NCBI GenBank assembly: GCA_023474385.1
Contig: JAMCYB010000036.1
Location: 1 to 20,664, forward strand
DNA: 20,664 nt
Source: Candidatus Martarchaeota archaeon
GTDB taxonomy: Archaea; Micrarchaeota; Micrarchaeia; Micrarchaeales; Micrarchaeaceae
Direction: 5' to 3'
In this document: one piece after another, positions 14,394 to 20,664 of the stretch
How positions within the stretch are numbered: the stretch's first letter is position 1
Layout: each line of letters begins with the position of its first letter
Position numbers and translations under genes: made by a program
The notes under the pieces: model-generated
Told to the model about the DNA's origin: nothing
Seen by the model: only the letters and a program-made list of their open reading frames with translations
Database searches by the model: none

Positions 14394-15422
14394 ATGCCGA
14401 TTAGATATGTGGATTTGTGTTCTGGTGTCGGAGGTTTCAGAACAGCGATGGAGACCGCTGCACACAAAAGCAGGGTAAGCGTAAAGTCGGTAGGATACAG
14501 CGAGATTGACGAAAATGCAATAAAGAGCTATGAATCATATTTCAGCAAAGGAAGATATGAACAGAATTTCGGAGACATTACAAAGATTAATATCAAAGAG
14601 ATGCCAGATTTTGATGCACTTTTTGCTGGATTCCCGTGCCAGCCGTTCAGCATAATGGGAAATCAAGATGGATTCCTTGACAAAAGAGGAGAGATATTCT
14701 TCAGCATAGCAAAGATAATATCGGAGAAACAGCCGAAGTTCTTTATTCTTGAGAATGTAAGAGGCCTTTTCACTATTAACGGGGGGGCTGTATATAGGAA
14801 GATTATCGGAACTCTTGAGACAAAACTCGGATATAAGACCTCTGCATTTATACTGAACTCAAGTGATTACGGAGTGCCGCAGACAAGAAGGAGGCTGTAT
14901 ATACTCGGATTCAGAAATCACAGCCAGCTTATAACAGAGCCTCCAGAAAAAATAGACCTTTACAAAACAAAAAGGCCGACAACATGGCATATACTTGACA
15001 GAAAGGCAGATGAAAAATATTACCTTTCTGATAAGCTCACAGCAACAGTATTGAAGAACGGCAGCGGCAAATTTAGGGCAAAGTCCGAAGCAGACCAGCT
15101 TATAGCAAGGCCTCTGAGTGCAACCATGCACAAAATGCACAGGGCCTGCCAAGACAATTATTATTCCGACAGATATATCTTCGGCAGCTATGATAAGGAC
15201 AGATACAAAGTAATACTTAATAAAGAAAAGCAGCAGAGGCTAAGAAGACTGTCGCCTCTTGAAGCTTTCAGACTGCAGGGCTTCTCGGACAGATTTGTCA
15301 GCAGTGCCATGAAAGCTGGCGTATCTGACACACAGCTATTCAGACAGGCAGGAAACGCAATAACAGTAAATGTTGCTGCAAATATTCTTGGAACAATAGG
15401 GCTTCACAATTATCTGGACTAA
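14394..15422 (+). CDS. DNA (cytosine-5) methyltransferase, second of pair
   Basis: A 342-residue enzyme with GGTGA before the ATG. Motifs: I YVDLCSGVGGFRTAME (5-20), IV GFPCQPFS with nucleophile C82, VI LENVRG (E120), VIII QTRRRLYILGF, a target-recognition region of about 90 residues, IX LSPLEAFRLQGF and X QAGNAITVNVA. It is clearly diverged from the first methyltransferase, so this is not a recent duplication. Its TAA overlaps the stop of the convergent restriction enzyme gene (shared bases CTAA, 15419-15422). It presumably protects the same site, perhaps the other strand. Confidence 0.95.
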   Translation: MPIRYVDLCSGVGGFRTAMETAAHKSRVSVKSVGYSEIDENAIKSYESYFSKGRYEQNFGDITKINIKEMPDFDALFAGFPCQPFSIMGNQDGFLDKRGEIFFSIAKIISEKQPKFFILENVRGLFTINGGAVYRKIIGTLETKLGYKTSAFILNSSDYGVPQTRRRLYILGFRNHSQLITEPPEKIDLYKTKRPTTWHILDRKADEKYYLSDKLTATVLKNGSGKFRAKSEADQLIARPLSATMHKMHRACQDNYYSDRYIFGSYDKDRYKVILNKEKQQRLRRLSPLEAFRLQGFSDRFVSSAMKAGVSDTQLFRQAGNAITVNVAANILGTIGLHNYLD

Positions 15423-16339
15423 GCAGTGATATAAAGCCCGACTACTCCATCGGCATCTATATCGGTATGCAGACGTGATTGTATTGCAGCACGCTGCTGT
15501 GCAAAGAGAGTTCTTATCATAGATTCCTTTTCGCTTCTTATACCCAGATGTATCTTTCTATGGCATGTAGGGCACAACGAAACAATATTGCTTATGTCAT
15601 CAATATTATATTCAAATGTGCTGTAATATTCCATCGGTATAAGGTGGTGTTTTTCCATATACTTGTTTCCGTTCTTTGTTGTGAAGGTATCGTGGTGCTG
15701 GTCTATCTGACATCTGTAATTCTGCTTTTTCAGCACATAATTGCCCTTTATCCTATCACGAGGCAGGACTCTGACACTTCTTGAGCCTCCGCTTCCTCTC
15801 CTTCTTTCTGGTGGGAAATCCCCTTCAGAAAGAGACGTGCTTACTGTAGAATCAATCTGGTAAAGTGTATCAGTGTCTCCCTCATGCGATGCTGAAAGGA
15901 AATCGGGCGGGGAAAGTTTTATATAGCCGCCAACTTTTCTTGAAAAGTTGCGGTTGCTTCCCTCTATCTCAGCCCATCTTGGAGAGTGCTTTTTGACAAG
16001 CTCTGCTTCATAGTGATTTTCGCTGTCTGGGGATTTCCAGAATATAACAGCATCTCCGACCACACCACCGATACTCCTATAGGTAGTCATCAGTCTGCCG
16101 CCAGTAATGTGAAAATGGTCGTGTGTTCTTGAATGGAAGTAATTGACATTAGTCTCTATTGTGTTGTTCTTGCCTCCGTGCCAGAACTCCACCACTATTT
16201 TTTTTATCGTATGTGATGTTTTGCTGCGTGCTGTTCCAAAATAGCTTTCTGTATCCTTTGCAGGAACGATTCCAGACGTATGTCCGCTGCCAAGCTCTGA
16301 AGAAGCCAACTTCTTGAATACAGCGTTAGGCTGAGCCAT
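15419..16339 (-). CDS. Restriction endonuclease, B3/EcoRII-N-like + HNH
   Basis: A 306-residue protein. The start at 16339 is chosen because upstream codons in this frame run through the inserted IS66 copy, and in the pre-insertion sequence the ATG would follow the vsr stop by 8 nt. Residues about 10-120 (GSGHTSGIVPAKDTESYFGT) resemble the B3-like effector domain of EcoRII, which binds the recognition sequence. Residues 210-264 are an HNH nuclease: C210, H231/H232 (KHHLIP), N251, C256/C259 (CPTCH) and H264. The C-terminal tail is unassigned. With the two C5 methyltransferases it forms a type II system. The fold of the N-terminal half is the less certain part. Confidence 0.82.
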   Translation of the reverse strand: MAQPNAVFKKLASSELGSGHTSGIVPAKDTESYFGTARSKTSHTIKKIVVEFWHGGKNNTIETNVNYFHSRTHDHFHITGGRLMTTYRSIGGVVGDAVIFWKSPDSENHYEAELVKKHSPRWAEIEGSNRNFSRKVGGYIKLSPPDFLSASHEGDTDTLYQIDSTVSTSLSEGDFPPERRRGSGGSRSVRVLPRDRIKGNYVLKKQNYRCQIDQHHDTFTTKNGNKYMEKHHLIPMEYYSTFEYNIDDISNIVSLCPTCHRKIHLGIRSEKESMIRTLFAQQRAAIQSRLHTDIDADGVVGLYITA

Positions 16340-16345
16340 AATACT

Positions 16346-16353
16346 GCTTATCT
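16346..16353 (+). repeat. 8-bp target site duplication, left copy
   Basis: GCTTATCT directly before the left end of the IS66 copy, repeated exactly at 17138-17145. Eight bp is the duplication length typical of IS66-family insertion. Confidence 0.9.
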
Positions 16354-17137
16354 GTAACACTTTAATAATCTTACGGTAAGCCTGCTTTTTAAAGGTTGTA
16401 ATTCCGTTATTCTGTTTTTTCAGAAAAATATTCGATAGTTTGCAGAGAGTTATCTTCGGCGACCTTAATGAAACCAACTTATGAACAGTTGGTTGAGATA
16501 GTGAAGTATCTACAGAAAGAGAACAGAGGAGAAGCCACAAAGTCGCAAAGGAACTGGAAAGCATTGGCGGCGTCGATACCGTCGACGGATACGCAGGATA
16601 CAATAAACTGCAGTGCAAACGGCAGCGCTGCTGGGCGCATCTCCTCAGAAGGGCAAAGAAGCCAATCTATCAGTTTGGCATAGATGAGAAATACAGCGAC
16701 TACAAGGCATTTGCAGAGAAACTTTCTTTGCTGTTCCATAACGCAAAAGCGGAAAGGAGGGAACGCTGCACATCGGAGAAACTCCGCGAAAAATATGACA
16801 GAAAATTATGGAAACTGCTTCAATCCGCACCAACAGAAGGAAAAAACTTCACAAGACTCACCAACTACATAATGAGATTCAACGCAGAATGGTTCACATT
16901 CCTGCAGTACAAAGACGTAGAGCCTACAAATAATAGGGCAGAGAGATCTCTGAGGCCGATGGTCATAAAGAGGCGAATCAGCCAGCAGAGTAGAGGTATC
17001 GACAACATGGATAGTTACGCAATGCAGATGTCAATGTACATGTCATCGAAACTCCAAGGAACCGATTACATCAAAACCCTGTCGAACGTCTTGAAATCGG
17101 ACGTTCTCTCAGTATCGTACAAATCTTGAAGTGTTAC
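16354..17137 (+). mobile_element. IS66-family element, internally deleted (784 bp)
   Basis: The ends are imperfect inverted repeats: GTAACACTT at 16354-16362 matches the reverse complement of 17129-17137 and similarity continues to about 26 bp. The GTAA tip and the flanking 8-bp duplication are both IS66 features. Inside is only a fragment of the transposase, whereas full IS66 elements are about 2-2.5 kb with accessory orfs. It lies exactly between vsr and the restriction enzyme gene. Confidence 0.88.
16468..17129 (+). pseudogene. IS66 transposase remnant
   Basis: The start (YEQLVEIVKYLQKEN, from the ATG at 16468) looks like the N-terminal coiled coil of an IS66 transposase. The frame then shifts, and from about 16550 another frame gives VDTVDGYAGYNKL, CWAHLLRRAKK and, to the stop at 17129, the C-terminal DDE part with the catalytic Glu in EPTNNRAERSLRP. 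The first catalytic Asp region is missing. An internal deletion plus frameshift explains this, so it is inactive on its own but may be mobilised by a related enzyme, since the ends are intact. Confidence 0.87.
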
Positions 17138-17145
17138 GCTTATCT
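17138..17145 (+). repeat. 8-bp target site duplication, right copy
   Basis: GCTTATCT, identical to 16346-16353. This copy contains the TAA stop codon of vsr (17140-17142, minus strand), so the insertion left the vsr reading frame intact. Confidence 0.9.
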
Positions 17146-17505
17146 GGCTATCTTTTTTAAACTATGCTCCCAGACTCTTATTACCCTCCAGCCCTGTGCC
17201 TGCAGGTGTTTATTTACTGCTCTGTCTCTTTCTGCATTTTTCCTTATTTTAGGAAGCCAATAGCCTCTGTTTGATTTGGGTTTTATGTAGTGTTCTGGGC
17301 ATCCATGCCAGAAGCAGCCGTCTATGAATACTGCTGTCCTGATTTTTCTGTTTGCAAAGTCTGGTCTTCCGTATATACCTTTGGGCTGGTATGTAAATCC
17401 AAGATTTTTTAGGGAATCTCTGAGCTTGAGTTCGGGCCCTGTCTTAGAGCCCCTAATTCTTGACATATTGTAGCTTCTCTGCTCTTTTGTATGCCAGTCT
17501 GCCAT
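17140..17505 (-). CDS. vsr: Very short patch repair endonuclease
   Basis: A 121-residue protein, slightly shorter than bacterial Vsr (about 135-155). It nicks DNA 5' of the T in T:G mismatches left when 5-methylcytosine deaminates. Family signatures in order: QRSYNMSRIRGSKTGPE (E25), YGRPDF with D49, VFIDGCFWHGCPEH with H67, KNAERDRAVN, and GWRVIRVWEH. Where E. coli Vsr has the first His of FxHGCFWHH, this protein has Asp (D62), as in many Vsr homologues. It accompanies the two C5 methyltransferases of the island. Before the IS66 insertion its stop was 8 nt from the restriction enzyme start, so the two were an operon. The TATA-like promoter lies within the TTATTAGCA iterons. Confidence 0.92.
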   Translation of the reverse strand: MADWHTKEQRSYNMSRIRGSKTGPELKLRDSLKNLGFTYQPKGIYGRPDFANRKIRTAVFIDGCFWHGCPEHYIKPKSNRGYWLPKIRKNAERDRAVNKHLQAQGWRVIRVWEHSLKKIAR

Positions 17506-17527
17506 AGTCTATATATCGGAAGAAAGT

Positions 17528-17579
17528 AATTTATTAGCAGAAGAGAGAATTTATTAGCAAACGATAATTATTTAGCAAA
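17528..17579 (+). repeat. Subterminal iterons, right end
   Basis: Three direct copies of AATTTATTAGCA(G/A)A-type iterons start at 17528, 17548 and 17566 (the third reads AATTATTTAGCAAA and is part of the boundary repeat). The spacings are 20 and 18 bp, close to two helical turns. Read on the minus strand they contain TAATAAAT, which could also act as the vsr TATA box. Confidence 0.65.
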
Positions 17580-17598
17580 GCCGCTCGAGCGGGCTAAA
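17559..17598 (-). repeat. Right boundary inverted repeat with palindrome
   Basis: The reverse complement of 17559-17582 is identical to 9545-9568. The outer part is the perfect 12-bp palindrome CCGCTCGAGCGG (17581-17592), flanked by TTTAGC/GCTAAA arms, versus an imperfect GCCCGCGTGGGC on the left. GC-rich core sequence resumes within about 50 bp. Confidence 0.85.
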
Positions 17599-17636
17599 TA
17601 TAATAATATTGCTGTGCACTATAAATCCGTGCTTGC

Positions 17637-18482
17637 ATGGTATACAAGAAAGAGGATAGGACCGGGCATGTGCGGCAGGAGCTTGCAGAATCCGTCGAAA
17701 ACCTAGAGGCAGCGCAGAAGCGCAGTTCATCTCTCGACCTAGAGATAAAGAAGGGATTGAGGAGGATATTCCCGGAGCTCGCAATAGACTATGACGAGAT
17801 AGCGCACAGCGCGTATCTTGGGTCCTCATTCTCGGCATCGATAGACTACAAAGAGCAAGTAAGGCAGCTGGGCACCGAAGCGAAGGAGATAATCGACAGC
17901 AAGATCACAGGAAGTACGGCATCAGACATAAGGGATAAGATTGACGCTGCCGCCGAATCCATAGAGAAGGGAGTAGCGGCGAAGGAAGCCCTCGCAAAGC
18001 AGCTAAGGGGCACAGACAGGAAATCAGAGCATATATTTCTTATATACTCCGATAGCAAGCTGGATAGCATAACCCTATCGGACATAGAGTCAAAGGACAG
18101 CGAGCTGCGCAAGATGCTGTCAAAATACAAGATAAACAAGCTCATAATTGCAGCGTCCTGCGAAGGCATGATGGCAAACGGCGAGTACAGCGACGTGTTG
18201 TTGCGCTACAAGACCTTCGCAAGCTCGTACAGGCGCGTCGCTATCGAAGATGCCCAGATGAGAAGGATGGCACGCATGCTCAAGGACGGTTCCATCTACG
18301 GAATGATACAGGAATATGTGCAGGGCATCGACGGCATGTTCAATGCCAATATAGCGCCTAGGCTGATTGCGCGCAAGAATGTGCTGGATCTCGCCTCTGA
18401 AGTGTATTGCTATGAGGATTACGGCGCGATGGTGCGCAAGGCGCAATCAGACTTGATCAAAGAGATACTGGCGAAGCTGTGA
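17637..18482 (+). CDS. Helical protein of unknown function
   Basis: A 281-residue protein that I do not recognise. Residues 1-40 and about 70-125 are rich in heptad-like Leu/Ala/Glu/Lys (ELAESVENLEAAQKR; DKIDAAAESIEKGVAAKEAL), suggesting coiled coils. The second half (about 130-280) is mixed: EHIFLIYSDSKL and KLIIAASCEGM look like strands of a small alpha/beta unit, followed by helices to the end. There is no signal peptide or membrane segment, so it is probably cytosolic. A TATA-like TAAATATAATA (17594-17604), just outside the island repeat, fits a short leader. Base composition is core-like. Confidence 0.75.
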   Translation: MVYKKEDRTGHVRQELAESVENLEAAQKRSSSLDLEIKKGLRRIFPELAIDYDEIAHSAYLGSSFSASIDYKEQVRQLGTEAKEIIDSKITGSTASDIRDKIDAAAESIEKGVAAKEALAKQLRGTDRKSEHIFLIYSDSKLDSITLSDIESKDSELRKMLSKYKINKLIIAASCEGMMANGEYSDVLLRYKTFASSYRRVAIEDAQMRRMARMLKDGSIYGMIQEYVQGIDGMFNANIAPRLIARKNVLDLASEVYCYEDYGAMVRKAQSDLIKEILAKL

Positions 18483-18510
18483 GCTGCCTAGATGCGATGA
18501 TTTATTGAAG

Positions 18511-18792
18511 ATGTATATCATAGTGCATGGGATAGTGCAGGGAGTAGGCTATCGTGCATTCGTCAAGGCGCAGGCTGATAAGAGCGCCATAAGGGGCTAT
18601 GTGAAGAACATGGATGATGGGAGCGTCGAAATATTTGCCATAGGCCAGGAAGGCAAGCTGGCCGAATTCGCCAGCTTGCTGCATGTTAACGAGGAACATG
18701 GCCCCGACGTATTCTACATAGAAAAGCACAAGGAGGGCGAGAACGGCTTTGTTGACAAGGGGAATATGGATTCATTCAGCATCATGGTGTGA
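18511..18792 (+). CDS. acyP: Acylphosphatase
   Basis: A 93-residue protein, the standard length. It hydrolyses the carboxyl-phosphate bond of acylphosphates in the cytosol. The family signature is complete: VHGIVQGVGYRAF with catalytic R15, and GYVKNMDDGSVEI with catalytic N33. The ATG at 18511 is chosen over an in-frame TTG at 18505 because the first beta strand (MYIIVHG) normally begins at once. Its stop overlaps the end of the convergent ATPase gene by 11 bp. Confidence 0.93.
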   Translation: MYIIVHGIVQGVGYRAFVKAQADKSAIRGYVKNMDDGSVEIFAIGQEGKLAEFASLLHVNEEHGPDVFYIEKHKEGENGFVDKGNMDSFSIMV

Positions 18793-20524
18793 TGCCATTT
18801 AGCAGATCGGGCCCAATCTCTTCGAACAGGTGCACATGCATCTTGCTGCCCAAGCTTCCAGCTATCTCTTTGTATTTGCCGTAGCTCTTCGCGTTCGTTA
18901 CAACAAGCACTGCGTCATATGATTCAATCCTGCGCGAGAGCATTCCGCTCGTCTCAGCGAGGTTCTTCTTGCCGGTCTCGTATTCCAGCGCAATCCTCCT
19001 GCCCTTGTAGTTGATGGCCATATCCGGATTATTTGGGTTATCCATCACGTAATATTTAACCCCCAGTTCATGCAGCCTGCCAGCTATCTTGAGGAGCATT
19101 ACCTCGTGCTCAAGGCCCGGATTCGGCTTTATGCCGATCCATGTGCCATCGCCAGCATCGAATGATTTGAGCGCCCCAGCTTCGAGCAGCCTCCGTACTT
19201 CATTGAGCCCCGCATCTCCGAATGCGCCTTTCACGCTCTTTTCAAGCGCCTCGAGCTTTATCGGCTTTCGCGATCCTATGACTATGAAATTGTCAATGCC
19301 TGCCCTGTCATCTGCCTTTTTTATGCCGGCGCTGCCAGGCAGGAACCTGCTTCCCCTGAATATCACCGGCGCCCCGAGGGTGTAGTTCACTAGCATTGCG
19401 CTGTGCTGGCTGAGCTTGCCGAGCATCATCCTTATCGCATCCGCCTTGTCCCTATCCCCCTCAGACATGATGTTTGATATGTAGTTTATGTCCGAAGGCT
19501 CCCTTGGCCTGAACGATACTATGGTGCTCATATTGCCGGCTATCTCACTCCTCAGAGCAGATGCGCTATGCGCCGCAATTATCACTCCGAGCCCGTACTT
19601 CCTGCCTTCGGCTATCAGCTTGGCCATCACGCCGCTCGTCTGATAGCCTTTTTCCACCAGGAAGTCGCCCTCGTCTATTATGAGATAGAGCCTTATCCCG
19701 CGTTCCTTCTCATTTCTCTTCATGCCCCTGTAAAGCCTCTCCAGCAGCTCGTGTATGTATATTGTCTTCGCCTCCTCGCTATGTATCCCTGCAAGCGAGA
19801 AAGAGCTTAACGATCCCATCAGGCTTTCCACGCCTTTGCTGTCGCTGAAGAACGATTTGCCTTCCAGCAGCGATATCCTGCTGCGTATATGCTTCAACCT
19901 GTTTGTCTCGGATGCGCTTTTCGAATTAGCTATGAATATGTCTATCTCGTGGATCAGGTCATGCATCTTTGGCACGCGCTCCAGCTTGCCCTCTATCCTG
20001 TTGTACGCCTTCCTGTACATGTAGTTTATGCACTGCCTGAGCGAGAATTCCTGCAGGTACCCTAGCCCATAGACATCTGCGAGCAGGCGCGCCAGCGAAT
20101 CTGCCCTCTCCTTGACATCAAGGCCGTCGAGGGCGAATATGTTTATGCCATGGTCTACTGCATCATACACCCTGCCTCCTACTTCCTTGATTATGCCTTC
20201 GTGCTCATTGTGCGCATCGAGCAATATTGCAGGCACCTTGTGCCCCTCTATCTCGTGCAAAACCCTCTTGAGCAGCGTGCTCTTCCCGTAGCCTGAAGAG
20301 CCTACTATGAGCATGTGCGGATTGGGCTCCTTGCTTAGGTCTATAACTAACTTTCCGCCTTTCCTCCTCCACGCCCACAATGCAGCAATATTCTTGTACG
20401 GGTTCACCATCCCCTGCCTGAGGGGATAGGTGCGGGTTCTCGAGAGCTCGTAGGCGAAGTCGCCTATATACAAGCCTCTCTTGTCCTCGCCGAATATAAA
20501 GCGTTTCAAACTATCTATCATCAT
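18782..20524 (-). CDS. HerA/VirB4-family ATPase with nuclease-like C-terminus
   Basis: A 580-residue protein. Residues about 60-390 are a RecA-like motor of the HerA/FtsK superfamily (DUF87/VirB4 type): Walker A GSSGYGKST (75-83), LLDAHNEHEG after the second strand, Walker B LYLIIDEGDF (279-288), and a sensor-type segment GVIIAAHS (313-320). Residues about 435-465 look like a winged helix (VRRLLEAGALKSF). The last 110 residues include NPNNPDMAINYKG and IALEYETGKK, an arrangement like PD-(D/E)XK nucleases or plasmid relaxation proteins. No membrane segment is seen. The start overlaps the upstream stop as ATGA, which supports 20524; a second Met follows at once. Possible roles: DNA translocation in repair, plasmid-like transfer, or powering pilus assembly. 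Confidence 0.85.
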   Translation of the reverse strand: MMIDSLKRFIFGEDKRGLYIGDFAYELSRTRTYPLRQGMVNPYKNIAALWAWRRKGGKLVIDLSKEPNPHMLIVGSSGYGKSTLLKRVLHEIEGHKVPAILLDAHNEHEGIIKEVGGRVYDAVDHGINIFALDGLDVKERADSLARLLADVYGLGYLQEFSLRQCINYMYRKAYNRIEGKLERVPKMHDLIHEIDIFIANSKSASETNRLKHIRSRISLLEGKSFFSDSKGVESLMGSLSSFSLAGIHSEEAKTIYIHELLERLYRGMKRNEKERGIRLYLIIDEGDFLVEKGYQTSGVMAKLIAEGRKYGLGVIIAAHSASALRSEIAGNMSTIVSFRPREPSDINYISNIMSEGDRDKADAIRMMLGKLSQHSAMLVNYTLGAPVIFRGSRFLPGSAGIKKADDRAGIDNFIVIGSRKPIKLEALEKSVKGAFGDAGLNEVRRLLEAGALKSFDAGDGTWIGIKPNPGLEHEVMLLKIAGRLHELGVKYYVMDNPNNPDMAINYKGRRIALEYETGKKNLAETSGMLSRRIESYDAVLVVTNAKSYGKYKEIAGSLGSKMHVHLFEEIGPDLLNGITP

Positions 20525-20664
20525 CGCATCACCATGTAGGTGACGGATGGAGATGAGGGGGCCGGGATGGCCGATGAGCCATCCACGACTGGCGCTGTGT
20601 GTTCCGGTCCAGCTATGCCTATGCCCTTGCTGGTCATGTGCATCGTTATGCTGTAGGCGATCAC
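20521..20664 (-). CDS. C-terminal end of an upstream gene
   Basis: An open frame enters from the right edge and ends at TGA (20521-20523), overlapping the ATPase start codon by 4 bp, the usual sign of translational coupling. The 47 visible residues begin VIAYSITMHMTSKGIG and continue with a Pro/Ser/Ala-rich tail (SSAIPAPSSPSV) ending TYMVMR. No family can be assigned. The product is probably a partner of the ATPase. Confidence 0.55.
   Translation of the reverse strand: MIAYSITMHMTSKGIGIAGPEHTAPVVDGSSAIPAPSSPSVTYMVMR

Larger units (their letters stand above)
9531..17598. mobile_element. Putative mobile/accessory island bounded by inverted repeats
   Basis: An AT-richer segment between GC-richer core genes, ending on both sides in the same sequence in opposite orientation (24 bp identical, 9545-9568 and 17559-17582, with weaker similarity extending outward to 9531 and 17598). 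Contents: zinc-ribbon gene, dead SWIM-type transposase, two small DNA-binding-type genes, a TGT-fold enzyme, two C5 methyltransferases, an HNH restriction enzyme, a broken IS66 copy and vsr. No intact recombinase or transposase is present and I see no target duplication outside the repeats, so how it moved, or whether it moved as one unit, is unknown. Confidence 0.6.

Noticed and set aside
16340..16618. Longer reading frame of the restriction endonuclease reaching 16618 (399 codons)
   Set aside because: The extra 93 codons run antisense through the IS66 remnant, which inserted later; the native start is at 16339.
9531..17598. CRISPR array or casposon interpretation of the repeats
   Set aside because: Iterons are few and short with no unique spacers of constant length, and no cas1 or other cas gene is present.

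Overview
The window looks like a small archaeal genome, most likely DPANN and Micrarchaeota-like. This rests on archaeal promoter layout (TATA boxes about 25 bp before the inferred start site), GGTG(A)-type ribosome binding sites, a prepilin with a class III signal peptide, many exported proteins rich in N-x-S/T sequons on short N-terminal anchors, a tRNA gene without encoded CCA, and a HerA/VirB4-like ATPase. The phylum assignment is inference from gene style; no marker gene is present.

Left core region (1-9494, GC-rich). It opens with the end of an isochorismatase-like hydrolase, an orphan antitoxin-like ribbon-helix-helix gene and a tRNA-Asn with an odd T-loop. A minus-strand cluster follows: a response regulator (winged helix + REC + degenerate GGDEF), overlapping a class III prepilin, then an exported Ig-like protein and an unknown protein. 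After a divergent anchored surface protein comes a soluble multi-sensor histidine kinase, then a small helical HEPN-like protein and a DUF4382-like surface protein. Together these read as a sensory system tied to cell-surface and pilus proteins.

Accessory island (about 9531-17598, visibly AT-richer). It is bounded by a perfect 24-bp inverted repeat (about 38-40 bp including an imperfect GC-rich hairpin) and carries TTATTAG-type iterons near both ends. Inside are a zinc-ribbon protein, a SWIM-domain DDE transposase killed by two in-frame stops, two small DNA-binding-type proteins with conspicuous operator arrays, a tRNA-guanine-transglycosylase-fold protein that may act on DNA (DpdA-like), two C5-cytosine DNA methyltransferases, a restriction endonuclease with a possible EcoRII-N-like effector domain and an HNH nuclease domain, and a Vsr mismatch endonuclease. 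A deleted IS66-family copy with intact ends and an exact 8-bp target duplication has inserted between vsr and the endonuclease gene, which were previously 8 nt apart.

Right core region (17599-20664, GC-rich again): an unknown coiled-coil-type protein, an acylphosphatase, a HerA/VirB4-family ATPase with a C-terminal domain resembling a PD-(D/E)XK nuclease, and the end of an upstream gene translationally coupled to it.

The most interesting part is the island: a complete-looking 5-methylcytosine restriction-modification-repair set next to a possible DNA deazaguanine-inserting enzyme, enclosed by inverted repeats with no intact mobility gene.
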